Assembly (NCBI RefSeq): GCF_042647165.1
Contig: NZ_JBHRUV010000019.1
DNA from: Camelimonas abortus
GTDB taxonomy: Bacteria; Pseudomonadota; Alphaproteobacteria; Rhizobiales; Beijerinckiaceae
Reading direction: 5' to 3' (one strand)
DNA length: 64,000 bases
The notes under the pieces are model-generated. The model had not been told where the DNA came from and made no database searches. It saw only the letters and a program-made list of their open reading frames with translations. A program made the position numbers and the translations under genes. This document shows, piece by piece, positions 56,401 through 64,000 of this stretch (the first letter of the stretch is position 1; the number at the start of each line of letters is the position of its first letter).

Positions 56401-56779
56401 GCGGGACGACGCCGGGCGCGCGGCGCTGCAGGAGGCGCTGGTGACGGCGCTCGCGCAGGTCAATCCGGCGGACGTTTGCGCGGTGACGCCCAACGCCAGC
56501 CCCCGCCAGCGCAACGCCTACTTCAGCAGCTCGGACGCGGCCTTCGACAACCGCGCCCAGGCCGACGCCGAATGGGAGCGGGTGCGGGCCGGGGCCATCG
56601 CCGTGGACGGCGGCTGGCGCATCTATTCGAGCGGCCCGGGGCTGTTCCTGAACCTGCTGGCGCGGGACGTCCTGGGCCTGCGCCGCGACTGGGGCGCGTG
56701 GCGGCCCCGCGGCGCGCCGCCGCCGGCCTTCGTCGCGCGCATTGCGGCGCCGCCGGAGCAGTGGCCGGCGACCGGCTGA
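53429..56779 (+). CDS. GH94 phosphorylase, probable 1,2-beta-oligoglucan phosphorylase
   Basis: A 1116-residue cytosolic protein without a signal peptide. An N-terminal beta-sandwich half (to about 620) leads to an (alpha/alpha)6 barrel with GH94 hallmarks: LEQYTGAAWGTRDVCQGP, SSHGDVIIWPLKMVCDYIE and EGDWNDSL, whose second Asp (Asp807) is the expected general acid, then YRGGVETMFRRAES. The size and motif spelling fit 1,2-beta-oligoglucan phosphorylase (SOGP, EC 2.4.1.333), which removes glucose 1-phosphate from beta-1,2-glucooligosaccharides. Neighbouring PF10091 and GH3 genes support this over cellobiose-type activity. The ATG at 53429 has GGGGAGAG upstream. It is convergent with the GH144-like gene. 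Confidence 0.82.
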   Translation: MTGLTGTDSAGARPPAWRLPVAGDAGIIRISAAGGQGIAAGVLPNGAVCWLAHEPADGQGAVMISQVAGSGLAWGIGRLVLRVGGEDAPADLLGPGFDGVFAAAGDCAVWEGRAPRDLAWRLTLRLHAHAPLWTWRLELRNHGAAVARADVLFIQDLGLGDRGFLMNNEAYASQYIDHTVVRDGDRGPVILSRQALDQGGRRPWAAHGGLTPVAGYATDAADVFGPAFRGAGTLATRFGAPLPSRVLQRETACAALLSAPVTLAPGGAAVTGFFGLFQPDHPAASGAGDLAAVTAALAACAAAPPAAAGLELRPARRSLLQTAPSLAVRALTEAEIAALWPQRLSEERIDGALASFFVPDGDHNRHVALRDKELAMQRRHGAIIRTGEGVLPADDIFCATCWMHGVFGAQLTLGNTSFHKLFSVSRDPFNITRASGLRLLVDQGDGWRLLATPSAFEISLNGCRWIYATERGRVTVSAFASVARPVLRWEVTADGAPARLLVAGHCVMGEREAAQSAAAVVDAAAGRVLLRPDPQSLWGQRYPESVYVVQAGDPAAVRLIAGSEALYDGDAPQAREPWLVIATGAVNAFSFIVTGSLTDPAAALALADEAARWDADAERAAAARYWTRLTRGLAVSGDARAQALSLAAPWLVQNALIHVSVPHGLEQYTGAAWGTRDVCQGPVEMLLALGHDAPAREIMLAVFAEQYAGRGDWSQWFMPPPYSFIRDRSSHGDVIIWPLKMVCDYIEATGDVSCLDAQVPWRNYDDASATAETAPLAGHVDVLLQAVASQYLPGTHLVRLGEGDWNDSLQPADPSLKGRMVSSWTVALLYQQLVRYAAVLERAGRPGAEGLRREAQAMRREVNALLIRDGVIAGYGLFAQGRYDGAPPELLLHPSDRRTGVRYSMLPMARAIAGGLFTPEQAERHLAIIRDHLAGPDGVRLMDRPLPYRGGVETMFRRAESAACFGREIGLMYTHAHLQYAQALAALLAAARDDAGRAALQEALVTALAQVNPADVCAVTPNASPRQRNAYFSSSDAAFDNRAQADAEWERVRAGAIAVDGGWRIYSSGPGLFLNLLARDVLGLRRDWGAWRPRGAPPPAFVARIAAPPEQWPATG

Positions 56780-56924
56780 GAGGGGCGGCGCGGACGAATC
56801 CGGCGTTCCCCGCACATGCCTTGGGGGGAGGGCGTTCCGGACGGCGCCTGCGGCGCCCGCGACGGGCCCGCCGTCGCGGGACAGCCGCGGCCCGCACGGG
56901 CGGCCCCGCCCGCCGCCGGCGCCT

Positions 56925-58196
56925 TCAGGTTGCGGCGGCGCGGGTGAAGCCGAGCGCGGAGAGCCCCTGCTTCACCTCCGGGCAGCTCATGAACAGCTCC
57001 CACAGCAGCCCGCTGCGGTAGTTCTCGATCATGCAGACGACCGGCCCCTGGTCGATGGCGATGTGCGCCTGCGAGGTCCAGTTCCGCGCCTCGCAAAAGG
57101 ACGAGACGAAGCCGAGGTCCGTCCAGATGCGGTCGCCCTTCTCCTCATAGAAATGCCGCAGCGCCGCCAGCGACTCGTCCGGCGTGTAGGGCATGGAGCT
57201 AACCGCCGCCGTCGGCGAGATCACGCCGATGTCCTCTGTCGGCGACAGCGCCCGGTAGCCCTGGTCCGTCTCCGTGGCGGTCAGGCCCCAGCAGTCGGGG
57301 CCGTAGCCCGCCCAGCCGCGCGGATTGCGGATGCAGTACGCCCGGTTGATCAGGGTGTGGCGCACGTTCTGCGTCCAGTAGTCGGCGTAACGGTCCGAAA
57401 GCCCGCGCGGATCGAGGCCCTGGAAGCTGTAATGGGCGAAGAACAGCGGCCCGCCCCAGTCCGGCCCCAGCGGCAGCTCCATGCCCTCATAGACCCTGCG
57501 GTTGTCAAAGGCGCGCGCCTCGGCGTAGCCGCGGTGATAGACGCGCGGCGGCGCCGGGTGGCGCGGCGCCGAAACCGCCAGCACATAGGTGATCAGGCAC
57601 TCGTTCCAGCCGCGGATCTCGTGATCCAGCGCCCAGCCGTGATTGGGGCTCCAGTGCCAGTACAGCACCGCCTGGCCGCCGCGGGTGAACCAGCTCCATT
57701 CCGTCTCCGACCACAGGATGTCCGCCCAGTGGCGGATCTCCCCCTCCACCGGATCGTCGCGGTGGAAATACTGGCGCGCGCACAGCAGCCCCATCATCAG
57801 ATAGGACGTCTCCACGAGGTCGGCCCCGTCGTCCTTGCGGCTGAAGGGAATGGTCGCGCCGGTGGCGCCGTTGAGCCAGTGGGGAAACGCCCCGTGATAG
57901 GTGGGGCAGCCGATGAGGAAGCGCACGATCTTCAGCACCCGCTCCGCCGCCTCCGCCCGGCTGACGAAGCCGCGCTCCACCCCCGCCAGAATGGCCATGA
58001 GGCCAAAGCCGCTGCCGCCCGTCGCCACCAGGTCCGGCCGGCTGGCCAGATAGTCGGAGCGCTCGTAGGCGAGGCCGGAGACCGGATGGGCGAAGTCCCA
58101 GAAATAGCGGAAAGTGTTGCGCTGCACCTCGTCCAGCAGCGCGCTGTCGCTCAGTCCGCGCCGCACCGGCGCCATGCTGAAGGGCTGTTCCGCCAT
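56925..58196 (-). CDS. PF10091 glycoamylase family, GH144-like endo-beta-1,2-glucanase
   Basis: A 423-residue (alpha/alpha)6-barrel protein. It starts with LLDEVQRNTFRYFWDFAHP, typical of the PF10091 'glycoamylase' domain found in GH144 endo-beta-1,2-glucanases and in cyclic beta-1,2-glucan synthases. Conserved blocks are TGGSGFGLMAILAGVERG, DLVETSYLMMGLL, WGGPLFFAHYSFQGLDPRG, YGPDCWGLTATE and ISPTAAVSSMPYTP. Unlike secreted GH144 enzymes it shows no signal peptide. It probably cuts beta-1,2-glucan to oligosaccharides for the adjacent phosphorylase. The ATG at 58196 has GGGGAG upstream. It lies 48 bp after the ABC transporter gene and is probably co-transcribed with it. Confidence 0.82.
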   Translation of the reverse strand: MAEQPFSMAPVRRGLSDSALLDEVQRNTFRYFWDFAHPVSGLAYERSDYLASRPDLVATGGSGFGLMAILAGVERGFVSRAEAAERVLKIVRFLIGCPTYHGAFPHWLNGATGATIPFSRKDDGADLVETSYLMMGLLCARQYFHRDDPVEGEIRHWADILWSETEWSWFTRGGQAVLYWHWSPNHGWALDHEIRGWNECLITYVLAVSAPRHPAPPRVYHRGYAEARAFDNRRVYEGMELPLGPDWGGPLFFAHYSFQGLDPRGLSDRYADYWTQNVRHTLINRAYCIRNPRGWAGYGPDCWGLTATETDQGYRALSPTEDIGVISPTAAVSSMPYTPDESLAALRHFYEEKGDRIWTDLGFVSSFCEARNWTSQAHIAIDQGPVVCMIENYRSGLLWELFMSCPEVKQGLSALGFTRAAAT

Positions 58197-58244
58197 CTGT
58201 GTCTCCCCTCGTGGCCGCGTCGCCGGCGCGGCGCTCCTGCGACG

Positions 58245-60080
58245 TCAGTCTGTTGCGTCATGGGCCGGTCCGTCGTCCGCGCCCGGCGGCGGCGTGTTGA
58301 TCCGCTGCAGCCGCAGGGTGCGGGTGAAGTGGCCGGAACGGTCCTCGACGGCGCTGGTGTAGATCAGGCCGATGTCCGGCAGCTGCCGGCTGAAGGTGCG
58401 CCGCAGCGCCGCCGCCTCCGCCGGGTCCAGCTCGTTCAGCGCCTCGTCCATGATCACCCAGCGCGGATGCTGCAGCATGGCCCGGGCCAGCGCCAGCCGC
58501 TGCTGCTCGTCCATGGGCAGCTCGCGGTCCCAGGAGGCCACCACGTCGAGGCTGTCGGCGAGGCGCTCCATGCCCACCTTGCGCAGGGCCTCGGTCACGT
58601 CCGCGTCGCTCACCTTGCCGCTGCAGGCGTAGAGCACGGACTCGCGCAGCGGGCCGCGCGGCAGGAACGGCGCCCGCGGCAGAAACGCCACCTGCTCCCG
58701 CGGCGGCATGACGATGGTTCCGGAGCCGCGCCGCCACAGGCCGGCCAGCGCCCGGAACAGCGTGCTCTTGCCGGAGCCGGCGTCGCCGTAGACCAGCACC
58801 CGCTCGCCGGGGGGCACACGCAGGTCGCTTTCCAGCCGGGCGATATGGTCGCGGAAGTGCAGCTCCAGCCCCGTGATGACGATCTCGTCGCCGGCGCCCT
58901 CGACGCGCCTGATATGCGGCCGGCCGCTGGACGCCGGCTGTTCGTCCAGCGCCACCAGCGCCTGGCGGAACGCCACCACCCGGATCAGCGTGGCGCGCCA
59001 GTCGGCGATGGTGGCGAAATTGTCCACGAACCAGCGCAGCGCCTGCTGCACCTGGTTGAACGCTCCCACCGCCATCATCAGCGCGCCGAAGCTGAGCTTG
59101 CCGCTGAAATAGGCCGGCGCGGCGACGATGATCGGCGCCACCAGCGCGAACCAGCCGTAGCCGGAGGTGATCCAGGTGAGCCGCGTCAGCGCCGAAACCA
59201 GGCTGCGCATGGCCGCCAGCACCTTGTCCAGCGGCTGCTCCAGCGCCGCCCGCTCGTGGGCCTCGCCGCGCTCCAGCGTCATGGCGTCCACGTGCTCGTT
59301 GGTGCGCACCATGGCCACGCGCAGCTCCGCCTCGCGGGAGTAGCGCTCGCTGTTGAGATGGATCAGCCGCCGGCCGGACAGCCAGCTGAGCCAGGAGGCG
59401 ACGCCGGAATAGAACAGCGCCGCCCACACCATGTAGCCGGGAATGGCGAAGTCCCGCCCGTCCCAGGTGAACACCACGCTGCTGGACAGCATCCACAGCA
59501 CGCCCACGAAACTGAACAGCAGCAGCGTGGACTGGAACAGGCCGATGCCCAGCTGGGCCGAAAGCTCCGTCAGGTGGCGCACGTCCTCGGCCATGCGCTG
59601 GTCCGGGTTGACGCCGATGTCGCCCGAGCGGCTGATGCGGTAGGCCCGTCCGGGCTTGAGCCACTGGTCGAGCAGGTCGCGCGTGGCCTGTTTGCGCAGC
59701 ACAAGCTTGAGCATTTCCTGCAGCCAGGTCTGGGCCACCACCAGGCACAGCAGGACGCCGGCGATGATGGCGAACTGGCCGAGCTGGTTGAGGAAAGCGC
59801 TGAAGTTGCGGGCGGAGAGGGCGTCGTAGAACGGCTGGTTCCAGGCGTTGAGCCGGATCTGCATGAAGGCGACGCCGCTCACCACGACGATGATGCCAAG
59901 CACGATCATGCCCAGCTGGTTGCGCTCCGGCGAGACGATGGCCGAGCGCAACAGCAGCATCATGTCGGCGAACAGCACGCGGGGCGTGTCGACCGGATGG
60001 CCCGCCAGATCGTCCGGCTGGCCGCGCGCGGGCGTGGGCGAAGCGTCCTTTTCCGTCTTCCTGTCCCTGGCGCTGGCCAT
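58245..60080 (-). CDS. SbmA/YddA-like ABC transporter (fused permease and ATPase)
   Basis: A 611-residue half-transporter. About six transmembrane helices (residues 45-380, family ABC_membrane_2/SbmA-BacA-like, with LNAWNQPFYDALSARNFSAF) precede an ATPase with Walker A GDAGSGKST, Walker B HPRWVIMDEAL and a divergent signature MDEQQRLALARA, which is usual for this family. Relatives (YddA, BacA, ABCD) move vitamins, peptides or very-long-chain lipids. Here the gene precedes the GH144-like gene by 48 bp, so transport of a glucan or oligosaccharide is possible but unproven. The ATG at 60080 has CGAGGGAGC upstream. It is divergent from the GH3 gene. Confidence 0.85.
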   Translation of the reverse strand: MASARDRKTEKDASPTPARGQPDDLAGHPVDTPRVLFADMMLLLRSAIVSPERNQLGMIVLGIIVVVSGVAFMQIRLNAWNQPFYDALSARNFSAFLNQLGQFAIIAGVLLCLVVAQTWLQEMLKLVLRKQATRDLLDQWLKPGRAYRISRSGDIGVNPDQRMAEDVRHLTELSAQLGIGLFQSTLLLFSFVGVLWMLSSSVVFTWDGRDFAIPGYMVWAALFYSGVASWLSWLSGRRLIHLNSERYSREAELRVAMVRTNEHVDAMTLERGEAHERAALEQPLDKVLAAMRSLVSALTRLTWITSGYGWFALVAPIIVAAPAYFSGKLSFGALMMAVGAFNQVQQALRWFVDNFATIADWRATLIRVVAFRQALVALDEQPASSGRPHIRRVEGAGDEIVITGLELHFRDHIARLESDLRVPPGERVLVYGDAGSGKSTLFRALAGLWRRGSGTIVMPPREQVAFLPRAPFLPRGPLRESVLYACSGKVSDADVTEALRKVGMERLADSLDVVASWDRELPMDEQQRLALARAMLQHPRWVIMDEALNELDPAEAAALRRTFSRQLPDIGLIYTSAVEDRSGHFTRTLRLQRINTPPPGADDGPAHDATD

Positions 60081-60479
60081 TCAGTGCTCCCTCGCCGTGG
60101 CGGCCGGCGCCCGTGTGGAGCTCTCCGGCGGCGCCGCGTCGCCGCCCGGCGTGGCGCAGACCGCCGCACAAGGCCGGGGCGCCCGGAAAGGGCGACCCTG
60201 AACGTTTCCGGCAGGCCCCCCGGCGGCGCCGACGGGGGGCGGCCGGATTCTGGCGCCCCTGCGCCGGGACTGCAACGCGCATGCGCGATGGCCGGGGCCC
60301 TTTGCAGTGCGCGTCGCGTCGCGGTGAGGCGCGAACGCACTGGCGCGACGGCGCGCAAACGGGCATTCTTGGACGCTGAATGGAACGGGCCCCGCCGCCC
60401 CGGCCGCGCGCCGCGGCGCCGGCAGGCGGCGCGCCCGCTCCAGCCGGCGTCTGGTCCCGCCATTTTTCCGGGAGCGCGC
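60081..60479. other. Divergent intergenic region of the glucan locus
   Basis: About 400 bp between divergent transcription units (transporter-GH144 to the left, GH3-GH15 to the right). It is a natural place for shared control, but I found no clear operator or regulator gene. Confidence 0.4.
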
Positions 60480-62630
60480 ATGAGCCGCATTGCTGGCCTC
60501 TCGCCTGAAGACGTGCTGGCCCGCATGACGCTGGCCGAGAAAATCGGCCAGCTGAACATGGTCACGGCCGACACGGTGGTCACCGGTCCGGCGGGTCCGC
60601 CGGACGGGCTTAAGGATGTCGGCGCCGGCCGGGTCGGCGCCGTGCTCAACCTGTGGGGGCCGGAGACTTGGGCCCTTCAGCGCAGGGCGGTGGAGGAGAC
60701 GCGCCTCGGCGTGCCGCTGCTGTTCTGCCTCGACGTGATACACGGCCACCGCACGGTGTTCCCGGTTCCGCTGGGCGAGGCGGCGGCCTTTGACGAGGCG
60801 CTGTGGCGGGAGACGGCGGCGGGCGCCGCCGCCGACGGCGTGGCGCTCACCTTCGCCCCCATGGCCGACGTCGCGCGCGATCCGCGCTGGGGCCGCATCT
60901 GCGAGAGCGCCGGAGAGGATCCGCTGGTCAACGCCCGCATGGCCGCGGCCAGGGTCGCCGGCTTCCAGGGCGACGATCTGGCCGCGCCAGACCGCATCGC
61001 CGCCACCGTCAAGCATTTCGTCGCCTATGGCGCGGGCGCGGGCGGGCGCGAATATGACGCGGTCGACGTCTCCGCCCATGCGCTGGAGACGGTGTATTTC
61101 CCGCCGTTCCACGCCGCCGTGCGCGCCGGGGTCGCAGCGGTGATGGCGGCCTTTCCCGCCGTGAACGGCGCGCCCGTCCACGCCAGCCGCGCGCTGCTCA
61201 CCGGCCAGCTGCGCGCGGCGTGGGGGTTCGGCGGCGTGATCATCGCCGACTACAACGGCGTGTCCGAACTCATCGTCCATGGCGCGGCGGAGAATGGCCT
61301 TGAGGCGGCGGCGCTGGCCTTCAGCGCCGGCGTCGACGTGGACATGTGCTCCGGCCTTTACCTGCGCCATCTGGCGGAGGCGGTGGAGAAGGGGCTGGTG
61401 GACGCCGCCGCCGTGGACGCGGCGGCGCTGCGCGTGCTGCGGCTGAAGCAGCGCCTCGGCCTGTTCGAGGATCCGTTTCGCGGTCAGGATCCGGCCGGCG
61501 GCGGCGCGTCGCGTCCGGCCGCCATCCGCCGCACGGCGCGCCGCGCCGCCCAGGCCTCGTTCACCCTGCTGCAGGACCCGCGCCAGCTGCTGCCGCTGCC
61601 CGCCGACCTGCGCCGCATCGCGGTGATCGGCGAGCTGGCGACGTCCGCCCGGGACATGCTCGGCGCCTGGGCGATCAGCGGCGACCGTTCCGGCGTGGTC
61701 ACCATCGCCGACGGCGTGCGGGAGGCCTGGCCGCAGGCGCGCACGGCGGTCTGCGGCGACGACGTCGCCGCGGCTTTCCGCCTGGCGAGCCGGGCGGACG
61801 TCGCCATCCTTTGCATCGGGGAAACTGCGGACATGAGCGGGGAGGGCCGGTCGCGCGCCGCGCCCGGCCTGCCCGAGCGTCATGAGGCGCTGTTGCAGGC
61901 CACGCTGGCCGCCGGCCGGCCGGTGGTCGTGCTGCTGTCCTCGGGGCGGCCGCTGGCGGCGCCGCGGCTGTTCGCCTCGGACTGCGCCGTGCTGGCCATA
62001 TGGGGGCCAGGCGCCGAGGCCGGGCGCGCCGTGGCCGACGTGCTGTGCGGCGCCGTCAGCCCCGGCGGGCGCACGCCGGTGACGTGGCCGCGGGACGTGG
62101 GCCAGATTCCGCTGCATTACGCCCGGGGGACCACCGGACGCCCCCACCGGGACGGCCAACGTTTCACCAACGGTTACGCCGACCTGCCGCTTGAGCCGCA
62201 GTTCTGTTTCGGTCACGGCCTGTCCTACGCCCGCTTTGTCTGGTCCGGGCTGCGGGTGGAGGGCGACGCCCGCGCGCCGGAGGCGCCGCTGGCCATTTCC
62301 CTCGCCGTGCGCCACGCTGGTCCGCGCCGGTCCGGCGGCGGCTGGAACGGCCCCGCGACGGAAACGGTGTTCCTGTTCGTGCGGGCGCGCAGTCCGGGCC
62401 GTGCGCGGCCGCAGCTGCTGCTGCGTGATTTCGCGCGCATCTCCCTGGAGCCGGGCCAGGAGGGGCGGGTGGTTTTCCGCGCGACGCTGGCCGGGCTGGC
62501 GGCGGAGGGAACGGCGGCGCCGGAGCCACCGTCGTTTCTGGAGGTCATCGTCGCCGCCAGCGCCGATCTCGCCGCCAGCGCCGCGGACGGGCGCTGCCTG
62601 CGCCAGGTTCTGGCCGGCGGGGGCGGATGA
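60480..62630 (+). CDS. GH3 beta-glucosidase
   Basis: A 716-residue two-domain GH3 enzyme: an N-terminal TIM barrel (MTLAEKIGQLNMV; PLLFCLDVIHGHRTVFPVPL; DPRWGRICESAGEDP; AATVKHFVAYG) with the nucleophile in VIIADYNGV (Asp257), then the alpha/beta domain (RIAVIGELATSARDMLGAW) and a fibronectin-III-like C-terminal domain. No signal peptide is seen. It probably hydrolyses the short beta-linked products such as sophorose left by the phosphorylase. Other beta-glucosides are equally possible. The ATG at 60480 has GGGAG six bases upstream. The frame remains open far upstream of it, but that is the antisense of other genes. The GH15 gene follows after 49 bp. Confidence 0.9.
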   Translation: MSRIAGLSPEDVLARMTLAEKIGQLNMVTADTVVTGPAGPPDGLKDVGAGRVGAVLNLWGPETWALQRRAVEETRLGVPLLFCLDVIHGHRTVFPVPLGEAAAFDEALWRETAAGAAADGVALTFAPMADVARDPRWGRICESAGEDPLVNARMAAARVAGFQGDDLAAPDRIAATVKHFVAYGAGAGGREYDAVDVSAHALETVYFPPFHAAVRAGVAAVMAAFPAVNGAPVHASRALLTGQLRAAWGFGGVIIADYNGVSELIVHGAAENGLEAAALAFSAGVDVDMCSGLYLRHLAEAVEKGLVDAAAVDAAALRVLRLKQRLGLFEDPFRGQDPAGGGASRPAAIRRTARRAAQASFTLLQDPRQLLPLPADLRRIAVIGELATSARDMLGAWAISGDRSGVVTIADGVREAWPQARTAVCGDDVAAAFRLASRADVAILCIGETADMSGEGRSRAAPGLPERHEALLQATLAAGRPVVVLLSSGRPLAAPRLFASDCAVLAIWGPGAEAGRAVADVLCGAVSPGGRTPVTWPRDVGQIPLHYARGTTGRPHRDGQRFTNGYADLPLEPQFCFGHGLSYARFVWSGLRVEGDARAPEAPLAISLAVRHAGPRRSGGGWNGPATETVFLFVRARSPGRARPQLLLRDFARISLEPGQEGRVVFRATLAGLAAEGTAAPEPPSFLEVIVAASADLAASAADGRCLRQVLAGGGG

Positions 62631-62679
62631 CGCGCCGCCCCCCGCCGGCGCGGGGAGCGGACGACAGGAGGATCGCGCC

Positions 62680-64000
62680 ATGCAGGCGGACGCAGCCCAC
62701 GCCGGCGCGCTTTCGCTGGACGACTGGATCGCCGCGCAGGAGACGCGCGCGGCGCGGCAGCTGTTCGACGCCATGTCCGCCACCCATCTGACCAAACGCC
62801 GGCCCGGTTTCGGGCAGACGGTGACGCCCGCGCCAGGCTCGGTGCTGGCCTCGCCGGACGACGCCAGCTGGGATCCGGAGCCAGACTATTTCTTCCACTG
62901 GCTGCGCGACGCGGCGCTGGCGATGGAGGCGGCGCGCCTGCTGCGCGACTCGCCGCTGTGGGGCCCCTTGGCCAGCTGGGAGCTGGAGCAGTACGTGGAT
63001 TTCAGCCGGCGCATCAGCGCGCTCACCGGCGCGGCGCGGCTGCGCGAGGGCCCGCCGGAGCGGAACGTCATGCCGGCGTTCCGCCAGTACCTGCGCCCGG
63101 TGGAGGAGCTGGCGGCGCTGCGCGGCGACGCCGTGCGCGGCGACGTGCGCTTCAGTCCGGACGGCGCGCTGGACATCACCCGCTGGTCGCGGCCGCAGTA
63201 TGACGGCGTGGCCCTGCGGGCGCTCGGCCTGCTGCGCTGCGCCGACCGGCGCGACGCCCCGGAATGGGCGGAGCTGGCGGCTGGCGATCTCGACTGCATC
63301 GCCCGCAACGCCAGCCGGCCCTGCGTCGACATCTGGGAGGAGGAGGCGGGCTTTCACCTGCACGCGCTGCTCACCCAGCACGCCGCGCTGCGCGCCGGCG
63401 TCGCCTGGGCCGCCGGCGGCCCGCGCGACGGCCAGGCGCGGGTGTGGGCCATGGCGGCCGACGACCTGTGGGAGCGCCTCGGCGCCTTCCGCCGGGAGGA
63501 GGAGGGCTGGATCGTCAGCCGTCTCGACGCGCCCGGCTGCCCGCCGGTGAGCCGGGAGAAGCAGCTGGACTCCTCGGTCATTCTCGCCGTTCTCCACGCC
63601 GGCCTGCCGGACGGGCCGTTCAGCCCGGCCGATCCGCTGGCGCACGGCGCGCTGGCGCGGCTGGAGGCGCATTACGCCGGAGCCTTTGCCTGGAACCGCC
63701 GGCGCGCGCCCGACCAGGCGCCGCTGCTGGGGCGCAATCCGGCGGACGTCTATTTCGGTGGCGGCGGCTGGCCGCTGCTCGTGCTGGCGGCGGCGGAGCT
63801 GCGCTACCGCCTGGCGCAGGCGCTGGCCGCCGGCGCGCTGGCGGAGCCGCCGGCGCCGGCCCTGTGGTTCGGCGACGCCCCGGCCGCCGACGCCCGCACG
63901 GCGGCGCGGCTGCTGTTCGACGCCGGCGACACGGGGCTGGTCACGGTGCGGGCGCTGACGCCGCCGGACGGCGTCATGGGCGAACAGGCGGACCGCGACA
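62680..64000 (+). CDS. GH15 glucoamylase-like glycoside hydrolase (3' end outside window)
   Basis: 440 codons are visible before the window ends. GH15 motifs are PEPDYFFHWLRDAALAME near the N terminus, CVDIWEEEAGFHLHAL with the general-acid glutamate (Glu220/221), NPADVYFGGGGWPLLVLAAAE, and GVMGEQADRD at the very end with the expected base Glu435. Only the last segment should be missing. GH15 inverts terminal alpha-glucosidic bonds and releases beta-glucose. No signal peptide is seen. The ATG at 62680 has ACAGGAGG upstream. It is 49 bp behind the GH3 gene, so it is probably in one operon. An alpha-glucosidase in a beta-1,2-glucan locus is unexpected. Confidence 0.85.
   Translation, partial: MQADAAHAGALSLDDWIAAQETRAARQLFDAMSATHLTKRRPGFGQTVTPAPGSVLASPDDASWDPEPDYFFHWLRDAALAMEAARLLRDSPLWGPLASWELEQYVDFSRRISALTGAARLREGPPERNVMPAFRQYLRPVEELAALRGDAVRGDVRFSPDGALDITRWSRPQYDGVALRALGLLRCADRRDAPEWAELAAGDLDCIARNASRPCVDIWEEEAGFHLHALLTQHAALRAGVAWAAGGPRDGQARVWAMAADDLWERLGAFRREEEGWIVSRLDAPGCPPVSREKQLDSSVILAVLHAGLPDGPFSPADPLAHGALARLEAHYAGAFAWNRRRAPDQAPLLGRNPADVYFGGGGWPLLVLAAAELRYRLAQALAAGALAEPPAPALWFGDAPAADARTAARLLFDAGDTGLVTVRALTPPDGVMGEQADRD

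Noticed and set aside
1..64000. CRISPR arrays, transposases and rRNA genes
   Set aside because: No regularly spaced 25-40 bp repeats with unique spacers, no transposase-like frames and no rRNA sequence were seen.

Overview
The window is about 70% G+C and gene-dense. It reads as a chromosomal segment of an alphaproteobacterium, most likely Hyphomicrobiales (Rhizobiales). Pointers are a MucR/Ros regulator, a TIGR02301-family protein, an RT0821/Lpp0805 surface protein next to pdxH and a DnaJ co-chaperone, an NADH-dependent FabI followed by a histidine phosphatase, a DUF3008 protein and a TamA/TamB pair. The genus cannot be named from the sequence alone. A single N at 7555, flanked by two identical 123-bp copies, shows that this is a draft assembly.

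Layout. 1-5818: minus-strand genes for a Pls/PosA-type synthetase (cut by the window edge), a histidine phosphatase and FabI. 6238-13372: potassium transporter Kup, small hypotheticals, the pdxH-NUDIX-TIGR02301 run, and the divergent surface lipoprotein and DnaJ. 13506-20148: amidase, MarR regulator with a divergent acyl-CoA ligase, DUF1499 protein, metallo-beta-lactamase-fold hydrolase and MucR. 20631-29587: orphan amino-acid-type binding protein, tamA-tamB and a small secreted protein. 29945-42334: a WbpM/CapD-like nucleotide-sugar enzyme, META protein, CDF transporter, DUF2218, enoyl-CoA hydratase, DUF3008, tRNA-Pro, a tandem repeat, a phosphotransferase, DoxX, an old yellow enzyme and a TIGR03862 flavoprotein.

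42685-50046 is accessory. It begins with tRNA-Arg(CCG) and ends with tRNA-Gln(TTG). Inside is an AT-rich block (about 43.2-45.2 kb, roughly 40-45% G+C by eye) with two minus-strand genes, an ImmA/IrrE metallopeptidase and a class III nucleotide-cyclase-homology protein. Farther on lie a ferric-reductase-like protein, two cold-shock-domain proteins and an Mrr-type restriction gene broken by one missing base. The cyclase-peptidase pair is the best candidate for an undescribed, possibly defensive, system.

50567-64000: a Pat-like acetyltransferase followed by a carbohydrate locus: a GH94 1,2-beta-oligoglucan phosphorylase, a PF10091/GH144-like enzyme, an SbmA/YddA-like ABC transporter, a GH3 beta-glucosidase and a GH15 glucoamylase-like enzyme (cut by the edge). 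Together they could take beta-1,2-glucan to glucose 1-phosphate and glucose. None of the hydrolases has an evident signal peptide, so the module looks cytoplasmic.
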